Origin: Tragulus kanchil
Taxonomy: Eukaryota > Chordata > Mammalia > Artiodactyla > Tragulidae
Assembly (NCBI GenBank): GCA_022376925.1
Contig: JAIOJX010000032.1
Location: 168,913,979-168,977,978, forward strand
Direction: 5' to 3'
Length of the DNA stretch: 64,000 nt
The notes beneath the pieces are model-generated. The model was not told the DNA's origin, made no database searches, and saw only the letters and a program-made list of their open reading frames with translations. Of this stretch, positions 56,715-64,000 are shown piece by piece. The position numbers and the translations under genes were made by a program. Numbering within the stretch: position 1 is the stretch's first letter; the number at the start of each line of letters is the position of its first letter.

Positions 56715-56975
56715 TCGTCAAGTGTATTCGTTTCCTAGGACTTCTCTAACAAAGTACCGCAAACTGGGTGGCTTGGAGTAACAGAAGCTCGTTGTCTTGG
56801 TTCTGGCAGGTGGAGGTCGAAGCAAAGACGGCCGCAGGGCCAGGGAAGCGTCCGCGGCTCTTCCTGGCCGCTGGCGGCGGCTGACGGTCCTCGGCCTGCG
56901 GGCGCTTCACTCCCGACTCGGCCTCCGTCTTCTCTAAGCAGGCGACAGGTCTTCCTCCTTGTGGTGCCGTCTAAA
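56715..56975 (+). mobile_element. Ancient interspersed repeat, family unassigned
   Basis: tattcgtttcctaggacttctctaacaaagtaccgcaaactgggtggcttggagtaacagaagctcgttg matches a very common ancient mammalian element (…ataacaaagtaccacaaactgggtggctt…). I do not assign the family. Confidence 0.6.
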
Positions 56976-57002
56976 TTTCCCTTTAGTTATTTTTAAAAAT
57001 TA

Positions 57003-57200
57003 TTTGCTTGTTTGACTGCAGCACACCTTAGCTGTGGCCGGTGGGTCTTTGGCTGTGGTCCGAGGGCTCCCTCGCTGTGGTCTGTGGGTGTGGCTGCCTC
57101 CCGGCGTGCGGGATCTTTGTTCCCCAACCAGGAACCACCCCTCCCTCCCCCGCATCGGAAGCTGGTTCTCGACCGCCGGAGCCCAGGGAGTCCCGCCCGC
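57003..57200 (-). mobile_element. Diverged tRNA-derived SINE, antisense
   Basis: tgcgggatctttgttccccaaccaggaacc...gcatcggaagctggttctcgaccgccggagcccagggagtccc is the complement of a tRNA-type SINE, with an internal ggctgtggtccgagggctccc-type body. Confidence 0.7.
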
Positions 57201-57379
57201 ACCCTCCTCTGAGGACAGCGGCATGGGGGACCGGGGTCATCTCCTCCACCGGCTCAAGGTGAGTAAGGTCACCTGCCAGTGACGACCTGCCTTGGCAGCA
57301 GCTCCACTTCTCAGTCAGGCCACGTTCTGGGGCCCTTGAGGGTGGCATCTCACATCAAAAATAGTCACTTTCTTTTTTT
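57201..57379. other. Unassigned short unique stretch
   Basis: Nothing recognised. Confidence 0.4.
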
Positions 57380-57667
57380 GGACAGGACACAATTTAACCT
57401 GAAGCATCAAGGTTTTAAATTTTATTTGCACAGATGTCTACAAACTGGTTCCAGGATCTTAAACATGTCTTCTCCCTGGTGGTTAGTTTCAGCTTGTCAT
57501 TTCTTATTTTATATATTTGATCTTTTCCCTTTTTTTATGTCCAAGTTAGTTAGGGGTTTGCCTGTTTTGTTAATTAAAAAAAAAAAATCAGAGGTTTGAG
57601 GTATTGATCTGCCGAGTGTTCTTCTGTTCCCTGACTCATTAATTTGTGCTTCATTATTTAGTTCCTT
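57380..57667 (-). mobile_element. Diverged L1 ORF2-region fragment, antisense
   Basis: tttatgtccaagttagttaggggtttgcctgttttgttaatt...atcagaggtttgaggtattgatctgccgagtg...tgactcattaatttgtgcttcattattt follows the L1 ORF2 complement. Confidence 0.65.
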
Positions 57668-57937
57668 GAGCTTTCTCTCTTTTTTTGGCCACTTCTATTG
57701 ATCTTTCACTTACTTATCTTTCTTCTTTGGCCAGTGTGGGCCTCCCATCACAGTGGCCTCTGTTGTTGCAGAGCACCGGCTCTGGACGCATGCGCTCCAG
57801 AGCTCCGGCTCGGTGATTGGACACATCGGTCCAGCCGCTCCGCGGCACGTGGGATCTTCCCAGGCCAGGGCTCGAACCGGCGCCCCTTGCACTGCAAGGC
57901 GGTGTCCCTACCCACTGGGCCACCAGGGAAGCCCCGG
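57668..57937 (-). mobile_element. CHR-2-like 3'-extended SINE, antisense
   Basis: It begins with the complement of the extension's distinctive word (ggccacttctattgatctttcac), passes the complement of the B box (gctcgaaccggcgcccc) and ends gggccaccagggaagcccc. It appears to interrupt L1 sequence. No target-site duplication was found, so its age is unclear. Confidence 0.88.
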
Positions 57938-58345
57938 GTGTGCTTTTAAGTCCTGTCTCTGCAGCGGGTGCTGGATGTGTTGGGCGCGTGGGGGTGTGTG
58001 CCCGTGGGGCCGCCCCGCTGCCTGTTCTGGCGGTTCTGCCCGGAGGCTCAGCGGGCCTCGCCTTCATCCCGCCCCCGGATCGGCCCGGGCTGCACTCACT
58101 CTCCGCAGAGCAGGGAGACAGCCTGCCGGCACGGCTTGCCCGTTTTTCTTTTCTCTTTGCACTTACAGTTGTTTTGAAGCTGGGCATCTTGTCATCTGGT
58201 TGTGCCGCGGGCAGGCGTCTGAGCCTCTCGGCTGGTCCTGCTCCGCGCCGACCCTGGCAGCTCAGCAGGGCGACGCAGACCCGGGCAGCGGCCGCGCTCC
58301 CCGGCCACCCAGGCCCTGTCGGGGAGTGTCGGTGCACATTTCTTA
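57938..58345. other. GC-rich unassigned sequence
   Basis: No gene or repeat recognised. Confidence 0.45.
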
Positions 58346-58560
58346 GGCAGGTGATTGAAAGACCCTGTTCATGTCTTTAAGACTCTGTTGATTTTATTTT
58401 CTGTGATGATTCATCTTGTTCGAAAATGTCTTTCTACTGACTTGTGGGTCCTTTTCTTATTGGTTTGTAGAAGGTCTTTATATATGAGGAGAATTGCGAC
58501 ACGTCTGCATAACTTTTCCCAGGTTCTTAGATTCTCTGTTGGTTTTGCTGATGGAGCGGT
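58346..58560 (-). mobile_element. Diverged L1-type fragment, antisense
   Basis: ttgtgggtccttttcttattggtttgtagaaggtctttatatatgaggag...cgacacgtctgcataacttttcccaggttcttagattctctgttgg follows the L1 complement (…ttgtaggagttctttatatattctgg…). Confidence 0.6.
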
Positions 58561-58794
58561 GCTGGCAGGCTGCGGGCAGGGCGCGCTGTGGGCCTGGGTG
58601 TTCGCTCGGAGACAGGAGATTGGCGAGCAGGGCCCGCCAGGAAGGCCAGAGACAGGATGCAGGAAGGAGGAGCTTGGGGCAGAGGCGCTGGCCGGGGAGG
58701 GAGGCGGCAGAAAGGGGTCCGAGCTGGCAGAGGGAGAAGCCAGGGAGGTGTGGCGGGTCCTGCGGCTAGGCCTGCGGTTCTGGGGAGGGGAGGG
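58561..58794. other. Purine-rich unassigned stretch
   Basis: Purine-rich, GC-high. Nothing recognised. Confidence 0.4.
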
Positions 58795-59035
58795 CATGAG
58801 GGCATTATCTGCACAGCTCGGCAGAGTGGGGGACCATTTGCATAAATATTGTTTGCAGAAAGCAATTAGCGGTTCATTTACATGAGGCGAACTAGCAATT
58901 TGCACTTTTTTTCAGGAACAATTTCTTTGCCTCTGTGCACAAATTCCATGTGTTGCAATTGGCCTTTGATAGCAGGGCATGGCCATTTTTTACGTGTGTT
59001 TCTTCTCGGTTTCCTGAGCTATAAAAATTTTCTTT
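58795..59035. promoter_or_regulatory. Candidate conserved enhancer C
   Basis: Dense non-repeat cluster of factor-like words: POU octamer atttgcat (58836-58843), forkhead-like aaatattgtttgc (58844-58856), homeodomain caattagc (58863-58870), atttacat (58876-58883), SOX-like aacaat (58917-58922) and TCF/LEF-like cctttgat (58963-58970). A purine-rich GC block flanks it on the left. Part of it (from 58954) is repeated by D15 with an internal 39-base loss. A developmental enhancer is the best guess. Confidence 0.5.
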
Positions 59036-59039
59036 TAAA

Positions 59040-59330
59040 AAACGAAGTGCCGACTAACGGGCGGGAGCTCTCCAAACGGGTGCTCCCTGCACGGGTCCCT
59101 TCCCCTCCAGCCCCACCCCCTTCAGCCAGATGTTTTCCAGCTGCAGGCTGTTTCCACATTCTGTCTGTCGCTGCAGAGTTCCAACAATAGCGAGCAGGGA
59201 CATCTGGTCTGAGGGAGGGAGACAAAGCCGTCCCTGGGCGGGGGGTGCCCTGGGAATCGAGCCAGTGCTGCTCAGGGCACTGTCTTCCACAAAGGCTTCC
59301 CTCCACTCTGTGCAGACCGTTTTCTGGCCT
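59040..59330. promoter_or_regulatory. Candidate regulatory block D (E-box/SOX cluster)
   Basis: Non-repeat sequence holding cagatg (59127-59132), cagctg (59138-59143), SOX-like acaatag (59184-59190) and catctg (59201-59206) in a smooth, mixed-composition context, continuing from candidate C. The second copy is at 60175-60464 through D15. Weaker evidence than candidates A-C. Confidence 0.33.
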
Positions 59331-59429
59331 CTTAGAGTGGACGCCTGTGTGCCCATGAGGCTTTCTCACCTGGGCAGCCACTGCCCGTGCCGGTGCCCCC
59401 ACTTTGGATCCGGCTCAGCGACCAAGTGA

Positions 59430-59645
59430 AAAAGAGACGTGAACGTGTTAGCTGCCCGGTCGTGTCTGACACTGTGCGGCCCCGTGGACGAGGCGAGGCC
59501 CCTCTGGCCACGGGCATCTCCAGGCGAGAGTCCTGGCGTGGGCACCCATTCCCTTCTCCAGGGGATCTTCCTGACCCAGGGTCAAACCCACGTCTCCCAC
59601 ATTGTGGGTAGATTCTCCTCCGTCTGAGCCTCCGGGGAAGCCCCG
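59430..59645 (-). mobile_element. Bov-tA SINE, antisense, full length
   Basis: gtcgtgtctgacactgtgcggccccgtggac...ggcccctctggccacgggcatctccaggcgagagtcctggcgtgggcacccattcccttctccaggggatcttcctgacccagggtc, then the head complement ctccgtctgagcctccggggaagcc. The D15 copy is 60563-60778. Confidence 0.92.
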
Positions 59646-60045
59646 GTGGTCTGTCTGCACCAGGCTGCCACGGGAGATCTTGGAGACAGTGTGTCCTGGA
59701 GCCCGGGAAGGGCACGGGGCCCGTGCCCAGTCTGTACCCAACAGCCTCACCCGGGCACGGCCTGCCTCTCCTCTCTCGTTGGAGACTGAAGTGAAGTGTC
59801 GCCCAAAGCTTTAGCCTTCCCTTTCTAAAAGGAAAAACTTACCCTGGATTCTTTCAAAAATGGCGAGGAAGACTTTACTCAAGACTATCGCAATAGGAGA
59901 GAGACCGGGCTCAGCTCTGAACTCCCAGGGACAGGTGGGCAGAGTGAGGGAACGGACGGAAAGTTAGCCCGAGGGGAGACTGACCCGTGGGAGGGGTCCA
60001 GGCTGGGGGGCGGGTCTAGCTGGGTGTCAGGGGTGGGGTGTCTTT
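59646..60045. other. Unassigned unique sequence in the D15 unit
   Basis: Nothing recognised; copied at 60779-61178. Confidence 0.4.
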
Positions 60046-60054
60046 TCATTTACG

Positions 60055-60126
60055 TGGCCGTGCTGAGTCTAGCGGCTCGGTGGTGAATAGCCACCTGCCC
60101 GTGCAGGCATTGGAGATGATGCGGTC
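60055..60126 (+). mobile_element. Bov-tA SINE 5' stub ending at the D15 seam
   Basis: It contains only the tRNA-like head (agcggctcggtggtgaatagccacc...gcattggagatgatgcgg) and is cut by the seam. The intact version is at 61188-61405. Confidence 0.88.
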
Positions 60127-61187
60127 TGCAATTGGCCTTTGATAGCAGGGCATGGAACGTGTGTTCTTTTTAAAAACGAAGTGCCGACTAACGGGCGGGA
60201 GCTCTCCAAACGGTGCTCCCTGCACGGGTCCCTTCCCCTCCAGCCCCACCCCCTTCAGCCAGATGTTTTCCAGCTGCAGGCTGTTTCCACATTCTGTCTG
60301 TCGCTGCAGAGTTCCAACAATAGCGAGCAGGGACATCTGGTCTGAGGGAGGGAGACAAAGCCGTCCCTGGGCGGGGGGTGCCCTGGGAATCGAGCCAGTG
60401 CTGCTCAGGGCACTGTCTTCCACAAAGGCTTCCCTCCACTCTGTGCAGACCGTTTTCTGGCCTCTTAGAGTGGACGCCTGTGTGCCCATGAGGCTTTCTC
60501 ACCTGGGCAGCCACTGCCCGTGCCGGTGCCCCCACTTTGGATCCGGCTCAGCGACCAAGTGAAAAAGAGACGTGAACGTGTTAGCTGCCCGGTCGTGTCT
60601 GACACTGTGCGGCCCCGTGGACGAGGCGAGGCCCCTCTGGCCACGGGCATCTCCAGGCGAGAGTCCTGGCGTGGGCACCCATTCCCTTCTCCAGGGGATC
60701 TTCCTGACCCAGGGTCAAACCCACGTCTCCCACATTGTGGGTAGATTCTCCTCCGTCTGAGCCTCCGGGGAAGCCCCGGTGGTCTGTCTGCACCAGGCTG
60801 CCACGGGAGATCTTGGAGACAGTGTGTCCTGGAGCCCGGGAAGGGCACGGGGCCCGTGCCCAGTCTGTACCCAACAGCCTCACCCGGGCACGGCCTGCCT
60901 CTCCTCTCTCGTTGGAGACTGAAGTGAAGTGTCGCCCAAAGCTTTAGCCTTCCCTTTCTAAAAGGAAAAACTTACCCTGGATTCTTTCAAAAATGGCGAG
61001 GAAGACTTTACTCAAGACTATCGCAATAGGAGAGAGACCGGGCTCAGCTCTGAACTCCCAGGGACAGGTGGGCAGAGTGAGGGAACGGACGGAAAGTTAG
61101 CCCGAGGGGAGACTGACCCGTGGGAGGGGTCCAGGCTGGGGGGCGGGTCTAGCTGGGTGTCAGGGGTGGGGTGTCTTTTCATTTACG

Positions 61188-61405
61188 TGGCCGTGCTGAG
61201 TCTAGCGGCTCGGTGGTGAATAGCCACCTGCCCGTGCAGGCATTGGAGATGATGCGGGTCTGATCCCTGGGTGGGGAAGATCCCCTGGAGAAGGGAACGG
61301 CAGCCCTCTCCAGTGTTCTTGCCTGGAAGATCCCGTGGAAAGCGTCATGGGCTACAATCCACGGGGTCGCAAAGAGTTGGACACGACTTACTGAGTAAAC
61401 AACGG
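61188..61405 (+). mobile_element. Bov-tA SINE
   Basis: Head plus body: gatccctgggtggggaagatcccctggagaagggaacggcag, ctccagtgttcttgcctgg, gggctacaatccacggggtcgcaaagagttggacacgac. Complete where the 60055 copy stops. Confidence 0.92.
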
Positions 61406-61410
61406 TTCCA

Positions 61411-61512
61411 GCGTGGCACGTGGGATCTAGTTTCCTGCTCGGGGGTGGAACCCGGGCCTCCTGCACTGAGAGCGCACAGCCTTAGTCCCTGGACCCCAGG
61501 GAAGCCCAGGGC
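61411..61512 (-). mobile_element. Diverged tRNA-derived SINE, antisense
   Basis: gcgtggcacgtgggatctagtttcctgctcgggggtggaacccgggcctcctgcac...ccctggaccccagggaagccc is the complement of a short ruminant tRNA-type SINE. Confidence 0.75.
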
Positions 61513-62167
61513 TAGGGGATTCTTATAAACTGGACTCAGTTGGCCAAGAATGAGGCTTATTTGTGAAGCATGCTCAGAGGAGACTGAGGTTAGGTCGCAA
61601 GAGGGCCTTGTCACCCCAAGGGCGTGGCAGGCAGACGCGACGGCAGGTGCCTCGTGGGACCACCGCTCAGGGGAGCTCACTGTCCAGCACCATTCAGCTC
61701 CCAAGGGGGGTGGGCATCTGCGAGCGGAGTCGGCAGGGAGGACCCGAGGCAGGCGGAACGGGAGCCCCGAGGGGCCTGGGATCTAAGTCATCAGGAGCAA
61801 ACCAAAGACGCACCTGTGAGAGGGCTGCGTGGAGACTGGAGGTGCTGTCGGGGCAGCCGGCTGGGAGAGGGGCGGAGGCTCCGCCAGAAAGGGGGCCGAG
61901 GGACAGAGTCCGGAGAGGACCAGCTGAGAGGTGGCGGGCGGGTCTGGAAGCCCTGTACCCATCTTTGGGGATTTCAGGATACAATCCGGGGAAGATGGGG
62001 TGGGGCACTTTTTCAGAGGTAAACCGGCCTCACCAAAAGAGACCACAAGGTGCCAAACAGGAGAAATACAAACAAATCCCTACATTTGCTTTGGGACATA
62101 TCACAGTGCAAAATGACAACACAGAGAAAGCCCCAAGGTCTTCCAAGTTGGGTCGGGGAGGAGAGGT
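61513..62167. other. Unassigned unique sequence
   Basis: GC-rich to about 61960, then AT-richer. No gene or family recognised. D16 starts at 61910. Confidence 0.4.
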
Positions 62168-62527
62168 AAAGAACATTACTGAGGGCTTCCCTGGTGGTCC
62201 AGTGGGTAAGGACACCGCCTTGCAGTGCAAGGGGTGCCGGTTCGATCCCTGGCCTGGGAAGATCCCACGTGCCGCGAAGCGGCTGGACCCATGTGTCCAA
62301 TTACGGAGCCGGAGCTCTGGGGCGCATGCGCCCAGAGCCAGTGCTTGCGACAACAGAGGCCGCAGCAATGGGAGGCCCACATGGGCCGAAGAACAAAAGA
62401 TGGATGAAAATGAACAAATGAAAGACCAAAGAAGTGGCCCGCCCGCTCCCCTCCCTCCCACCCCCACCCCCCTCAAATAAATAAATAAATAAGTCTTTAA
62501 AAAAAAAAAAAAAAAGAACATTACTGA
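62168..62527 (+). mobile_element. CHR-2-like 3'-extended SINE with perfect target-site duplication
   Basis: The body is 62183-62512: gggcttccctggtggtccag head, B box ggttcgatccc, core, extension (aagaacaaaagatggatgaaaatg...gaccaaagaagtggcccgcccgctcccc), (aaat)n, poly-A. The 15-base flanks aaagaacattactga are at 62168-62182 and 62513-62527. The D16 copy is 63334-63660. Confidence 0.93.
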
Positions 62528-62751
62528 AAAAGAACAGGGATCAGACTGACCTCATCCTCTCCATGCTAGAGTGACAAGACAGAAAAACCTTCCCTGTTCT
62601 GAGAGGAAACCCCTGGACAGTTCATCATTTATGTGTGAAAAGGACATTGGCTCCCATCCTCCCCCCATTTCTGAGAGAGCTGCTAGAGGATGTGTTCCAG
62701 CAGGAAGAGAGGGAGCTCGGGTGCTACTGGCGGTGGCGGGTAGCACTGTGA
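62528..62751. other. Unassigned unique sequence
   Basis: Nothing recognised; copied by D16. Confidence 0.4.
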
Positions 62752-62875
62752 TTGTTAGAATTCTGCTGAGTGCTGCACACGAGTTATCTGGGTTAATCCT
62801 CGGGGCGATGCTGGGCCAGGGGCTGGTTTCACATCTCACAGTGAGGATGTAGATGCGAAAGTGCCAGCACGCTGT
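62752..62875 (+). mobile_element. Diverged MIR-like SINE
   Basis: tgctgagtgctgcacacgagttatctgggttaatcctcggggcgatgctg...ctcacagtgaggatgtag follows the MIR core and 3' order (…gagttaactcatttaatcctcacaac…). The D16 copy runs from about 63899 to the window end. Confidence 0.6.
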
Positions 62876-63070
62876 GACGTTCAAAAGTTCTCGACTGTCC
62901 AAAATGTTAAGGGTCTGAAACTACAACTCCATGTGGGGTCAACGGGGGAGGCTTGGGCAAGATGTGAGGTGTGGCGAGAAGTGAAATTACAATGTGAGCC
63001 TTTCTCTGGGGTCATAGCCAGAAACTTGTAAGCTTAAGTCTATAGACAGTCAAGAGGAGGTTGGGGAAGT
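62876..63070. other. Unassigned sequence before the D16 seam
   Basis: Nothing recognised. Confidence 0.4.
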
Positions 63071-64000
63071 CCGGAGGACCAGCTGAGAGGTGCCTTGGAA
63101 GCCCTGTACCCATCTTTGGGGATTTCAGGATACAATCCGGGGAAGATGGGGTGGGGCACTTTTTCAGAGGTAAACCGGCCTCACCAAAAGAGACCACAAG
63201 GTGCCAAACAGGAGAAATACAAACAAATCCCTACATTTGCTTTGGGACATATCACAGTGCAAAATGACAACACAGAGAAAGCCCCAAGGTCTTCCAAGTT
63301 GGGTCGGGGAGGAGAGGTAAAGAACATTACTGAGGGCTTCCCTGGTGGTCCAGTGGGTAAGGACACCGCCTTGCAGTGCAAGGGGTGCCGGTTCGATCCC
63401 TGGCCTGGGAAGATCCCACGTGCCGCGAAGCGGCTGGACCCATGTGTCCAATTACGGAGCCGGAGCTCTGGGGCGCATGCGCCCAGAGCCAGTGCTTGCG
63501 ACAACAGAGGCCGCAGCAATGGGAGGCCCACATGGGCCGAAGAACAAAAGATGGATGAAAATGAACAAATGAAAGACCAAAGAAGTGGCCCGCCCGCTCC
63601 CCTCCCTCCCACCCCCCCCCCCCTCAAATAAATAAATAAATAAGTCTTTAAAAAAAAAAACAGAACATTACTGAAAAAGAACAGGGATCAGACTGACCTC
63701 ATCCTCTCCATGCTAGAGTGACAAGACAGAAAAACCTTCCCTGTTCTGAGAGGAAACCCCTGGACAGTTCATCATTTATGTGTGAAAAGGACATTGGCTC
63801 CCATCCTCCCCCCATTTCTGAGAGAGCTGCTAGAGGATGTGTTCCAGCAGGAAGAGAGGGAGCTCGGGTGCTACTGGCGGTGGCGGGTAGCACTGTGATT
63901 GTTAGAATTCTGCTGAGTGCTGCACACGAGTTATCTGGGTTAATCCTCGGGGCGATGCTGGGCCAGGGGCTGGTTTCACATCTCACAGTGAGGATGTAGA

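Larger units (their letters stand above)
58954..61260. repeat. Direct duplication D15 (period 1173, then 1133)
   Basis: 58954-60126 is repeated as 60127-61260. Just after the seam copy 2 lacks 39 bases net (cattttttacgtgtgtttcttctcgg and adjoining bases reduced to aacgtgtgttctttt). The rest matches closely, apart from a cggtctg/cgggtctg change at the far end. Confidence 0.95.
61910..64000. repeat. Direct duplication D16 (period 1147-1159), cut by the window end
   Basis: 61910-63070 is repeated from 63071. Beside the seam copy 2 is compressed (ccggaggaccagctgagaggtgccttgg versus ccggagaggaccagctgagaggtggcgggcgggtctgg). Farther on, only a C-run base and the length of a poly-A run differ. Copy 2 has not finished at base 64000. 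Confidence 0.93.

Noticed and set aside
62183..62260. tRNA genes from A/B-box matches
   Set aside because: The B-box words (ggttcgatccc) are SINE heads. No cloverleaf with a correct anticodon arm and acceptor stem is evident, and the head continues into a SINE body.

Overview
This is nuclear DNA from a ruminant, most likely a bovid. The evidence is its resident retroelements: a full-length BovB (RTE-type) LINE, many tRNA/BovB-derived Bov-tA SINEs, CHR-2-type tRNA-derived SINEs, a young 5'-truncated L1, and ruminant-type LTR fragments, on a background of decayed L1, MIR and MLT1-like repeats. I found no host protein-coding exon, rRNA or stand-alone tRNA gene. The long open frames in the GC-rich parts are low-complexity artefacts of high GC. 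The setting is intergenic or deep-intronic, alternating GC/CpG-rich blocks with AT-rich repeat blocks.

The dominant structure is artificial-looking. At sixteen places a segment of about 1.06-1.27 kb is followed at once by a second, nearly identical copy in the same orientation. The pairs are D1 3961-6507, D2 6173-8408, D3 9583-11817, D4 14791-17037, D5 19696-21931, D6 21632-23795, D7 29880-32003, D8 33789-35914, D9 35529-37724, D10 37727-39907, D11 40372-42624, D12 44995-47296, D13 50443-52763, D14 53717-55978, D15 58954-61260 and D16 61910-64000. Together they add about 18 kb, over a quarter of the window. Seams fall without regard to repeat boundaries. The copies differ mostly by small indels and smeared bases close to the seam. 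Removing D1 and D2 shortens the BovB from about 5.6 kb to about 3.2 kb, the family's normal length. The simplest reading is unmerged overlaps of successive contigs or gap patches, not biological duplication.

Region by region: 1-2.7 kb is GC-rich with a tetranucleotide repeat. 2.7-4.6 kb holds SINEs and an LTR-like fragment. 4.6-11.8 kb is BovB with D1-D3. 11.8-19.7 kb is GC-rich with CHR-2, Bov-tA, MIR and old L1 (D4). 19.7-24.2 kb holds Bov-tA, an old L1 3' end and a 3'-extended SINE (D5, D6). 25.6-26.0 kb is a minisatellite. 27.8-29.4 kb holds a recent L1 and a SINE, both with target-site duplications. 29.9-32 kb is D7. 32.4-35.0 kb is an antisense BovB with a nested SINE (D8). 35.5-40.1 kb holds a CHR-2 SINE, an L1 3' end and a CpG-rich block (D9, D10). 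40-48.4 kb is very GC-rich (D11, D12) with an AT-rich candidate enhancer at 43.1 kb. 48.4-48.9 kb is an LTR. 49.9-50.2 kb is a second candidate enhancer. 50.4-56.5 kb holds D13, D14 and old L1. 56.5-58.6 kb is SINEs and L1. 58.8-59.3 kb is a third candidate regulatory block, partly duplicated by D15. 61.2-64 kb holds SINEs and D16.

The best biological candidates are the three short AT-rich islands dense in homeodomain, POU, forkhead, SOX and TCF-like words inside GC-rich DNA, which look like conserved developmental enhancers, and a CHR-2-like SINE subfamily with a roughly 110-base 3' extension that lies inside perfect target-site duplications at three loci.
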